Shown: piece after piece, positions 1 to 6,092 of the stretch | Layout: each line of letters begins with the position of its first letter | Position numbering within the stretch: the stretch's first letter is position 1 | NCBI GenBank assembly: GCA_036736205.1 | Contig: DAINMX010000178.1 | Span: 1-13,972, forward strand | DNA: 13,972 nucleotides | DNA from: XYA12-FULL-58-9 sp001798605 | GTDB taxonomy: Bacteria > Myxococcota > XYA12-FULL-58-9 | Direction: 5' to 3' | Notes under the pieces: model-generated | The model's database searches: none | What the model was told of the DNA's origin: nothing | Seen by the model: the letters and a program-made list of their open reading frames with translations, nothing else | Translations under genes and position numbers: made by a program

Positions 1-58
1 CTAGCCGCATTGGCCACCGAGAAGTCGCACATAGGCGATGCCGCTAGCCAGTCATAAG

Positions 59-79
59 CCGCGTACGGAGCATACGCGG
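59..79. repeat. GC-rich inverted repeat near the left edge
   Basis: Two perfect 7-bp arms, CCGCGTA at 59-65 and TACGCGG at 73-79, are separated by a 7-nt loop. No T-run follows on either strand, so an intrinsic terminator is not well supported. It lies upstream of the brnT promoter and could be a remnant of a gene end to the left or a protein-binding site. I see no convincing gene in 1-123. Confidence 0.35.
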
Positions 80-123
80 TCCAACCCGGTGAGCATCTCT
101 TCTGCAGCGTCGCGTTTTCCGAC

Positions 124-159
124 TAGACACGCGAAGAGCCGAGGTATAGAATTTATACC
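124..159 (+). promoter_or_regulatory. brnTA promoter with overlapping operator palindrome
   Basis: A sigma70-type promoter can be read as -35 TAGACA (124-129), a 17-bp spacer and -10 TAGAAT (147-152); each hexamer differs from consensus at one position. An inverted repeat GGTATA-N5-TATACC at 143-159 covers the -10 and ends one base before the GTG start of the toxin. BrnTA loci are known to be autoregulated by the DNA-binding antitoxin, so this palindrome is the natural candidate operator. The promoter predicts transcription starting at about 158-160, which would leave essentially no 5' untranslated leader. Confidence 0.55.
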
Positions 160-420
160 GTGCATTTTGAGTTCAACGAACTGAAAAGCAGGGCAAACAG
201 ACAAAAGCACGGCATTGATTTCGAACGCGCGCAAGCCCTCTGGAATGACCCCTACGTGCTCGAAATTCCGGCGCGCACTACGGACGAAGAAAGGTTTCTA
301 GTGGTAGGAAAGATCGGCAGGAAGCACTGGTCGGCGGTGATCACGTATCGGGAGGGGAAGACGCGGATCATTTCGGTGCGGCGCTCGCGGCCGGAGGAGG
401 TGGCTCTGTATGAAGGCTAA
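160..420 (+). CDS. brnT: BrnT-family toxin (DUF497)
   Basis: An 86-residue protein with the DUF497/BrnT pattern: N-terminal FEFN followed by KxxxN-type spacing to QKHGIDFERA (residues 15-24), a DP at 30-31, Arg39, Glu44-Arg45 and a C-terminal RIISVRRSRPEE (69-80) with Tyr84. BrnT proteins are RelE-fold ribonuclease toxins that arrest translation and are neutralised by BrnA. The GTG start at 160 is chosen because family members begin almost exactly at the MxFEW/F motif and the length fits. No Shine-Dalgarno sequence precedes it; the palindrome abuts the start codon. The coding region overlaps brnA by 11 nt. The family call is confident; the RNase activity is family knowledge rather than something read here. 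Confidence 0.9.
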   Translation: MHFEFNELKSRANRQKHGIDFERAQALWNDPYVLEIPARTTDEERFLVVGKIGRKHWSAVITYREGKTRIISVRRSRPEEVALYEG

Positions 421-643
421 TGAGTTGGACAAGCACTTTGAAATGGGTGAGGACATCTCCAAGTATCTTGAGGTCTCCAAGGCACACAGGCCCAATCAAG
501 TGCAGAGGCGTGTGAACGTGGATTTCCCGATCTGGATGATCCGTTCGCTGGATAGAGAGGCACGCCGACTCGGTGTACCGCGCCAGTCGGTGATCAAGGT
601 ATGGCTTGCAGAGCGATTGAACGAGATGAAGAAGACCGGTTGA
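410..643 (+). CDS. brnA: BrnA-family antitoxin, ribbon-helix-helix type
   Basis: A 77-residue partner of BrnT. The N-terminal half (GEDISKYLEVSKAHRPN, residues 13-29) is acidic to mixed and matches the toxin-binding arm of this antitoxin type. Residues 34-70 (RVNVDFPIWMIRSLD onward, ending VIKVWLAERL) form a beta strand and two helices, the expected ribbon-helix-helix DNA-binding fold. Family members neutralise BrnT and repress their own promoter, probably through the palindrome at 143-159. The ATG at 410 is preceded by a strong GGAGGAGG at 393-400, and the gene overlaps the brnT end by 11 nt. The strong antitoxin ribosome-binding site contrasts with the absent toxin site, which should favour excess antitoxin. 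Confidence 0.9.
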   Translation: MKANELDKHFEMGEDISKYLEVSKAHRPNQVQRRVNVDFPIWMIRSLDREARRLGVPRQSVIKVWLAERLNEMKKTG

Positions 644-691
644 CACCCAATCGCCAACACCAAGGAAAATCCGCCAGATTTAACCACTAGG

Positions 692-713
692 AGATCGTTT
701 GTTTTCACGATCT
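692..713. repeat. Inverted repeat in the brnA / beta-helix gene interval
   Basis: AGATCGT (692-698) and ACGATCT (707-713) form a perfect 7-bp stem around an 8-nt, mostly T, loop in the 141-bp gap between two converging genes. It could slow transcription from either side, but no U-tract follows on either strand, so I do not call it a terminator. Nothing else is recognisable in 644-784. Confidence 0.3.
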
Positions 714-784
714 TGCCGACCTTAGTAGGCACCTTGCGGGCCATTGTCCGTCGGCGTTGCTCGGAACCCAAATCCAATGTCTGT

Positions 785-1966
785 CTACTTATCGAGAGCA
801 ACGAGCGTGCCCCCGTTGTTCACCCAAGGTCGGCCGTCGCCGGCGGCGTCCGGGATCCTGGCGATGACGTCGCGTGGGTGGCGCGTGACAAAGGCACCGT
901 TGGGAATGCTGCGACCGCTTGCGAGCCAAAAGCCGGTGCCAATGCGACTGTTGTGACCAAAGGCAGAGCCCAAAAACTGCGTCCCGGTCGAGTGTAGCTC
1001 ACCATCGAGGGGTACGCGGATGTCGCGATCAAAGTTGACGTCCATGGAGAAGCCGGCCCCCGTGGTGATGGCGCGGCGACCGAGGACGCAGGCTTGCATC
1101 AGATACTGACCCGCGAACGCCTCGGGGTAGAGGACGCTGCCTCGTAAGGTTGTGAGTTGTGCGACCACAGCGTTTGGTCCGACGGTGCTCACCTCCACCT
1201 GCGCGCCGGTCATGATGTTGGCACCGTCACCGATGGTGGAGAACAGGATGCGCGCATGGGGGCCGACGGTGACGTTGTCGCCGAGTGTGCTGCCTTCGAT
1301 GACGGCCGTGGGGTGAATATCGCAACCACCGCCGATATTGTTGATCTTGCCGAGCACTCGCCACTTGTTGCCCGACAGACCGCGAATTACGGCCCACAAC
1401 GCCCGAACTACCCATTTCCACTTCGGTACCCGCCTGGCGATGGAGGCCGCCGCCGCCTGGTTTGCCCAGAGAATGTGGACCCAGTGATGCAGGGTCATCA
1501 CTGGATGTCGCGGCAACGCAATTTCTGCCTTGCCGCCGAGTCCAGGAGGTAGGGGCATCTCGAAGCGATCTTCCTCCGGGTCGATGACAACTTCCACAGG
1601 CTCGCCGTCATCGCCGCCGTCACTGACCCAACGCACTTTTTCGAAGCGCCAACCCTGTTCGGTTGCGGTCACGTGTGACTGCACCGGTGTGGTGCTCTTT
1701 CCAAAAAGAGACCTTTTGAGAACGAGTACGGCGTTTCGGCCGGCGGCTTGGCTGACAAATCGGGAGAGCACGGGACCGGTGGTGAACAGATTGTCGGGTA
1801 TGACGAGGCAGGGAGGTGTTGGCGAATCCATGCGTTGCAAACCTGCTTCGGCCAGCATCTCTTTTTGCCACTCGCTCAAGGGGCGATTGCCGATGGGAAT
1901 GTCTGCTGGTGCGTCATCGAATGGCAACACCTGACGACCACTGGGCTCGATGTAGACTCTGGCCAT
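785..1966 (-). CDS. Left-handed beta-helix protein with degenerate nucleotidyltransferase-like N-terminus
   Basis: A 393-residue protein. Residues about 12-80 (LPFDDAPADIPIGNRPLSEW, then helix KEMLAEAG, then IPDNLFTTGPVLSRF) resemble the part of sugar-nucleotide transferases that follows the GxGxR loop, but the glycine-rich nucleotide-binding signature is absent. Residues about 211-365 are hexapeptide-repeat beta-helix (CDIHPTAVIEGSTLGDNVTVGP; STIGDGANIMTGAQVEVSTVGPNAVV), as in GlmU-like and acyl/acetyltransferases. A Trp-rich middle stretch (about 160-205) may pack at the membrane or a subunit interface. The ATG at 1966 has AGGAGC 8 nt upstream (minus strand, 1973-1978). It is divergent from the sulfotransferase gene. 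Likely role (inference): surface-sugar or glycolipid acyl transfer, or a non-catalytic scaffold. The exact substrate is unknown. Confidence 0.75.
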   Translation of the reverse strand: MARVYIEPSGRQVLPFDDAPADIPIGNRPLSEWQKEMLAEAGLQRMDSPTPPCLVIPDNLFTTGPVLSRFVSQAAGRNAVLVLKRSLFGKSTTPVQSHVTATEQGWRFEKVRWVSDGGDDGEPVEVVIDPEEDRFEMPLPPGLGGKAEIALPRHPVMTLHHWVHILWANQAAAASIARRVPKWKWVVRALWAVIRGLSGNKWRVLGKINNIGGGCDIHPTAVIEGSTLGDNVTVGPHARILFSTIGDGANIMTGAQVEVSTVGPNAVVAQLTTLRGSVLYPEAFAGQYLMQACVLGRRAITTGAGFSMDVNFDRDIRVPLDGELHSTGTQFLGSAFGHNSRIGTGFWLASGRSIPNGAFVTRHPRDVIARIPDAAGDGRPWVNNGGTLVALDK

Positions 1967-2117
1967 GGCAATGCTCCTCTGATGACATTCATGGTGAAAA
2001 CTGCGGCGACACGCTACCCAGCCGAGACAGGCAGCTCAAGCCCGATCAAGGAAACGACCAAGTCGTCGCGGCGTGTCGAGGCGACCGCGACATCGCAGTC
2101 GTGGGCGATGACGCCTC

Positions 2118-2145
2118 TTGTTATCCGTGGTCAGTTGGCTAAGAT
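2118..2145 (+). promoter_or_regulatory. Putative promoter of the sulfotransferase gene
   Basis: TTGTTA (2118-2123), a 16-bp spacer and TAAGAT (2140-2145), each 4 of 6 to sigma70 consensus. Initiation would fall at or next to the ATG at 2152, and no Shine-Dalgarno sequence precedes that ATG. The 185-bp divergent gap 1967-2151 also holds an inverted repeat, GTCGCGG at 2065-2071 and CCGCGAC at 2085-2091, of unknown meaning. This is a weak call made by eye. Confidence 0.3.
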
Positions 2146-2151
2146 CGCCAC

Positions 2152-3225
2152 ATGGATTTGCCTCGCGACGCGGCCAAGAGCCCCATCTTCGTCGTTGGCA
2201 CCAGCCGTTCGGGGACGACCCTGTTACGCATGATGCTGTGTGCGCATCCACGTATTTACCTTACCCACGAGGCCTCCTTCTACCTGTGGGAGTCGGCCTT
2301 TCCGTGGAGGAAGCGCAGCCCAGAGGATTATACGCGCCATTATTTGCAGACTTTCTCATTCAAGTGGTTGCGATTGGATCCGCGCCCCATCCTGGAGAAG
2401 TTGCCCCAACCCCTCGAGCGGGAACAGGTGCCGGTTCTCTACACGGAGATCATGAAGGCCAAAGCCGCCGAGTATGGAAAGGTCCGCTTTGGCGACAAGA
2501 CGCCGAGTCATACGGGCAAGCTGCAGCAAATCTTTCGCGATTATCCCGACGCCCGGGTGGTGCGCATCGTTCGCGACCCACGTGGCGTTGTCAAATCCTT
2601 ATCCCGCATGCCATGGGCGTCCCGCAGCATCATCGCCGGTAGCCTGCACTGCGAGATCGAGCGCAAACAGGCGGCTCGTTTCAAAGACCGCATCCTTGCG
2701 GTACGTTTTGAAGACCTTCTCGCCGACACTCGCCGAGTCATGCACGAAGTTCTCGATTTTGTCGGCGAGCCGTGGAACGACAACGTTCTCGACCACTGTG
2801 CCCACGTTCCAAAGCCGAGCGATCTCCCACCTGTGCCATGGTTTCAGCTGGCAGAAAAGAAGCGCAGCAAGCCGTCGGCCGAGTGGTCAGAGTATGGACC
2901 CAAGGAGATTCGCTTGATCGAACGACTCAACCGCGGTGGCCTTGAGGACATGGGTTACACCCCTTCCCAACTCGACGAAGAGCCGGGTCGCCTCTCGGTG
3001 CTTCTGCGTTGGTTCACCGATCTGCCCGAGTTTTTGCGCTTTGCATATCGCTTCGCAAGGCTCGCGTGGTCCACGCGGGATCCAGTTGCCAACCCCGACC
3101 CGTGGTCCGCGCCTGCGTTTAGGCAACTTAACCCCAGCGCCTGGCAGCTTTATCCCGGTTTCGAGATGCCAAAGACCCCAGAGTTGCCCGAGGGTTGGGA
3201 CACCTCTCGACCTTTACCCTCCTGA
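2152..3225 (+). CDS. Sulfotransferase-family protein (PAPS-dependent)
   Basis: A 357-residue protein with both hallmark cofactor sites. The 5'-phosphosulfate loop is GTSRSGTTLL at residues 16-25. The 3'-phosphate-binding stretch is VRIVRDPRGVVKSL at 137-150, with Arg141 and Ser149 as expected ligands. GDKTP at 114-118 and RFEDLLAD at 185-192 followed by FVGEPWND are typical of the Sulfotransfer_3 and related bacterial families. Glu40 follows the loop where a catalytic base is often found. These enzymes move sulfate from PAPS to a hydroxyl or amine of a glycan, lipid or metabolite. There is no signal peptide, so it is probably cytoplasmic. Residues after about 255 form a family-variable tail. 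The acceptor cannot be deduced; a glycan is plausible given the divergent beta-helix gene. Confidence 0.85.
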   Translation: MDLPRDAAKSPIFVVGTSRSGTTLLRMMLCAHPRIYLTHEASFYLWESAFPWRKRSPEDYTRHYLQTFSFKWLRLDPRPILEKLPQPLEREQVPVLYTEIMKAKAAEYGKVRFGDKTPSHTGKLQQIFRDYPDARVVRIVRDPRGVVKSLSRMPWASRSIIAGSLHCEIERKQAARFKDRILAVRFEDLLADTRRVMHEVLDFVGEPWNDNVLDHCAHVPKPSDLPPVPWFQLAEKKRSKPSAEWSEYGPKEIRLIERLNRGGLEDMGYTPSQLDEEPGRLSVLLRWFTDLPEFLRFAYRFARLAWSTRDPVANPDPWSAPAFRQLNPSAWQLYPGFEMPKTPELPEGWDTSRPLPS

Positions 3226-3259
3226 GCGTTGAGCCATTGTCTGGTTGATTCAGTCTGTT

Positions 3260-3279
3260 GGGCTCATTCGGGCTCATTC
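3260..3279. repeat. Perfect 10-bp tandem duplication
   Basis: GGGCTCATTC occurs twice head to tail (3260-3269, 3270-3279), followed by a partial AGTCATTC. A short inverted repeat TCGAC-CGT-GTCGA sits just after it at 3286-3298. All of this lies in the 121-bp gap before the lipoprotein gene, where a promoter or operator would be expected. No clear -35/-10 pair is visible. Confidence 0.4.
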
Positions 3280-3346
3280 AGTCATTCGACCGTGTCGAGT
3301 ATTGTGCTAACGTGCCATCGCGGGGTCATTGACCACGGAGTAGGCA

Positions 3347-4273
3347 ATGAGACGGTTTGGTTGGTTTCCGACGACGCTGGGGATTGTTTGTTTGGGGCTC
3401 GGGTTCGGGTTCGGCTGCGCCGAGGAAACTCCGCCCATAACCAATCCCCACTACAATGGTGGCGATCCGCTCATTGGGGGTGACACAAAAGGCGACGACA
3501 CCCTCACGGGCGACACCCGTTTGGGCGACGGGGGTGGGCCCGGTGGCCAAGGCGTCATCTACGCGATGAGTGGCACTTTTCAATATGTGGCCACTTTTCA
3601 CACTTCGAGTTTGCAGGTTTCCTTTGGGCCTCGTCGGGCGAGCGACCCGAATTGCTCTGTGGTTGATGCAGGAGCATGCTCGAAAACGACATGCGTGAGC
3701 GGTGGAGCAAGGCCCAGCGCAGGAGCAATTGCTGTAACCGGGGGATTGCAGACTCCCGTTGCGTCCCCTGATTCGAATGGGATTTACACCGTGTCAGGTC
3801 TCGCCTCCAGTCAATCCCTGTTCTCCACCGGGACATCCCTCTCTGTGACGGCAACGGGTGCCGATGTTCCTGCCTTTACCGAATCGGTGGTGACGCCAGT
3901 GTCCATCACTGTCAGCTCACCTACGTTCACCACGGGCGCTATTACCGTGGACACCTCTGCTGACCTGAGTGTGGCTTGGAGTGGTGCCACCGCCGGCGAG
4001 GTGCTGTTGGTTGCGGGGGGGACGATTTCAGCGAGCAGCTCCACCGTTGTGATGTATTGCCGCTATGACGCCGTCGATGGCAGCGGCACCGTTCCGGCTT
4101 CAATCCTGAGTGGTTTCTCGAGCGTCGACACCCACAGTGTCTTGGCGGTTGGGCTGGCAAGCGTAAACGAATTTACGCTCGGCAATTGGGATGTGAGAAT
4201 CTTGGCGCACCAGGTCGCTGATGGCGGTGGCTCCAGCATTGGCTTCGCCGCAGGCCGCGCCGAATTCCAGTAA
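3347..4273 (+). CDS. Predicted lipoprotein of unknown function
   Basis: A 308-residue protein. It begins with a basic MRR, a hydrophobic stretch (residues 8-22) and GFGC with Cys24 as the probable lipidation site. The -3 position is not the usual Leu, so the lipobox is imperfect. Residues about 35-68 form an Asp/Gly/Thr-rich linker (GGDTKGDDTLTGDTRLGDGG) that would tether the domain off the membrane. The rest is Ser/Thr/Val-rich with alternating beta strands and two Cys-containing stretches (CSVVDAGACSKTTC near 103-116; a later Cys in MYCRYD), suggesting a disulfide-stabilised beta-sandwich exposed at the cell surface or periplasm. The ATG at 3347 follows GGAG at 3337-3340. The stop is 41 nt before the carboxyltransferase start, so cotranscription is possible. 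I do not recognise a named family. Confidence 0.75.
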   Translation: MRRFGWFPTTLGIVCLGLGFGFGCAEETPPITNPHYNGGDPLIGGDTKGDDTLTGDTRLGDGGGPGGQGVIYAMSGTFQYVATFHTSSLQVSFGPRRASDPNCSVVDAGACSKTTCVSGGARPSAGAIAVTGGLQTPVASPDSNGIYTVSGLASSQSLFSTGTSLSVTATGADVPAFTESVVTPVSITVSSPTFTTGAITVDTSADLSVAWSGATAGEVLLVAGGTISASSSTVVMYCRYDAVDGSGTVPASILSGFSSVDTHSVLAVGLASVNEFTLGNWDVRILAHQVADGGGSSIGFAAGRAEFQ

Positions 4274-4314
4274 GGCTACTAGCATGGCAGCCGCTGATGA
4301 AAGGACGAGTGACC

Positions 4315-5967
4315 ATGTCAGCAGACGTGGTGCACATTTCGCAATCGTTGGGGTTGAACGACTCGACCAACGATTCCGGTGGGTTGACCCACTTCCGGGG
4401 GCAGCATACAAGACCGCCAACTATGACCGCACAAGCAACCACACTGGCCGATTTGAACCTGATGGCTGAACAGGGCGGGGGCCCGAAGAGAATCGAAAAG
4501 CAGCACGATGCGGGCAAGCTCACAGCTCGCGAGCGTATCGATGTCCTGCTGGATCCAGGCAGTTTTGTTGAGATCGACAAATTTGCCACCCACCGATGCA
4601 CTGATTTTGGCATGACCGACAAAAAGTTCCTCGGGGATGGAGTCGTCACAGGATACGGCAACATCGGTGGCCGCCAGGTGTTCGTCTACGCCCAGGATTT
4701 CACCGTTTTCGGCGGATCCCTGGGTTTGGTGCATGCGCAGAAGATATGCAAGATCATGGATCTCGCCACCGAGGTGGGGGCTCCTGTGATTGGACTTGCA
4801 GATTCCGGCGGTGCCCGCATTCAGGAAGGCGTCGCTTCCCTCGCGGGCTATGCAGAAATTTTCTTGCGTAACACCCTCGCCTCAGGTGTGGTGCCGCAGA
4901 TCTCTTGCATCCTCGGTCCTTGCGCAGGCGGCGCCGTCTACTCGCCGGCGATCACCGACTTCGTGTTCATGGTGCAGGGCACGAGCTACATGTTCATCAC
5001 TGGACCTGACGTCATCAAGACCGTTACTCACGAAGAGGTGACGAAGGAAGAGCTCGGTGGCGGTCGCACTCACAACTCCAAGAGCGGTGTGGCACATTTT
5101 CTCACGCCCGATGACGCGACCTGCATGCTCGAGGTGCAGAAGCTGTTCTCATACTTGCCGTCGAACAACGCAGAGGATCCACCGGTGGTCGAGTGTACTG
5201 ACGATCCAAATCGTCGTGCGCCGGAGCTCAAGGACGTTGTGCCGGAGAACCCAAACAAACCGTACGATATCAAGATCATCATCAAGGCTATAGCCGACGA
5301 CGGAGACTTCTTCGAGGTGCAGTCGCACTTCGCGCAAAACATTGTGGTTGGCTTCGCGCGCATGGCGGGTCGATCGGTGGGTATCGTCGCCAACCAGCCC
5401 GCGCACCTCGCCGGTTGTCTCGACATCGGTGCCTCGGTCAAGGGCGCGCGCTTTGTCCGCTTCTGTGACTGCTTCAACATCCCGTTGGTCATCCTTGAGG
5501 ATGTTCCGGGCTTCTTGCCTGGAACCGATCAAGAGTTCGGCGGCATCATCAAACACGGTGCCAAGCTCTTGTATGCTTTTGCCGAGGCGACAGTGCCGAA
5601 GATTACTGTCATCACGCGCAAGTCTTACGGTGGTGCCTACTGCGTGATGGCATCAAAACACATCCGCGCCGACGTCAATCTCGCTTTCCCAGGTGCCGAA
5701 ATTGCAGTCATGGGGCCCGAGGGTGCGGTTAACATCATCTTCAGAAATGAGATTGCAACGGCAGCGGACCCCGAAGCCGAACGCAAACGTCTCATCGACG
5801 AATACCGCACGACCTTTGCCAATCCATACAAGGCGGCTGAGCTGGGTTATGTGGATGAGGTGATTGCTCCCGAGATGTTGCGGCCGCGTTTGATTCGGTC
5901 GCTCGAGATGCTACGCGACAAACGCCAAACCAATCTGCCGCGCAAGCACGGCAACATTCCCCTGTGA
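4315..5967 (+). CDS. Acyl-CoA carboxylase carboxyltransferase (beta) subunit, PccB-like
   Basis: This subunit moves the carboxyl group from carboxybiotin to an acyl-CoA (propionyl-, acetyl- or another CoA), making methylmalonyl- or malonyl-CoA. The family signature begins GGGPKRIEKQHDAGKLTARER, then HRCTDFGM, ADSGGARIQEGV, GPCAGGAVYSPA in the N-terminal crotonase-like half and LEDVPGFLPGT, RKSYGGAYCVMASKH and FPGAEIAVMGPEGA in the C-terminal half; the two halves bind CoA and biotin. The ATG at 4315 has AAGGA 10 nt upstream and gives 550 residues. An in-frame ATG at 4423 gives 514 residues, nearer the family norm, but lacks a Shine-Dalgarno sequence; one at 4297 is also possible. The specificity-site residue in GGAYCVM is Cys rather than Asp. 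The stop codon is built into the tandem repeat that follows. Confidence 0.93.
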   Translation: MSADVVHISQSLGLNDSTNDSGGLTHFRGQHTRPPTMTAQATTLADLNLMAEQGGGPKRIEKQHDAGKLTARERIDVLLDPGSFVEIDKFATHRCTDFGMTDKKFLGDGVVTGYGNIGGRQVFVYAQDFTVFGGSLGLVHAQKICKIMDLATEVGAPVIGLADSGGARIQEGVASLAGYAEIFLRNTLASGVVPQISCILGPCAGGAVYSPAITDFVFMVQGTSYMFITGPDVIKTVTHEEVTKEELGGGRTHNSKSGVAHFLTPDDATCMLEVQKLFSYLPSNNAEDPPVVECTDDPNRRAPELKDVVPENPNKPYDIKIIIKAIADDGDFFEVQSHFAQNIVVGFARMAGRSVGIVANQPAHLAGCLDIGASVKGARFVRFCDCFNIPLVILEDVPGFLPGTDQEFGGIIKHGAKLLYAFAEATVPKITVITRKSYGGAYCVMASKHIRADVNLAFPGAEIAVMGPEGAVNIIFRNEIATAADPEAERKRLIDEYRTTFANPYKAAELGYVDEVIAPEMLRPRLIRSLEMLRDKRQTNLPRKHGNIPL

Positions 5968-6021
5968 GTTGATGAGTTGGTGAGTTGGTGAGTTGATGAG
6001 TTGATGAGTTGGTGAGTTGGT
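5966..6021. repeat. Seven tandem copies of an 8-bp unit, GAGTTGRT
   Basis: Units read GAGTTG followed by AT, GT, GT, AT, AT, GT, GT from 5966 to 6021 without interruption; only the seventh base varies, A or G. The first two bases belong to the TGA stop of the carboxyltransferase gene. Because 8 is not a multiple of 3, the TGA created at each junction falls in all three frames. The array fills almost half of the 125-nt gap before the biotin carboxylase gene. Such short arrays change length by replication slippage. A regulatory role is inference only. Confidence 0.9.
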
Positions 6022-6033
6022 GAATGCGGGGAG

Positions 6034-6077
6034 AAAATCCGCTTTTGTGAGTGAGCAGAAATTCCGCTTTGAGCGAG
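6034..6077. repeat. Imperfect direct repeat and weak hairpin before accC
   Basis: AAAATCCGCTTTTGTGAG (from 6034) recurs in altered form as AAATTCCGCTTTGAGCGAG (from 6059). The first copy also closes a short stem with upstream GCGG (6026-6029 pairing 6039-6042), followed by TTTT. The stem is only four to five pairs, too weak to call a terminator, but it could act as an attenuating structure between two genes of one enzyme. Confidence 0.3.
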
Positions 6078-6092
6078 AATCATAGGAATCAA

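Noticed and set aside
52..234. Minus-strand frame ending RDAAEEMLTGLDRVCSVRGL near the left edge
   Set aside because: Its start lies inside brnT, and the C-terminal portion alone is too short to identify. A remnant gene end is possible but cannot be supported.
496..801. Minus-strand frame of 101 codons overlapping brnA and the intergenic gap
   Set aside because: Part of it (MARKVPTKVGKIVK) looks superficially protein-like, but it is antisense to the conserved brnA gene, has no recognisable family and no clear ribosome-binding site.
5966..6021. CRISPR or origin iteron reading of the 8-bp array
   Set aside because: Units are contiguous with no spacers and far too short for CRISPR. There is no DnaA box, AT-rich element or replication gene nearby to suggest iterons.
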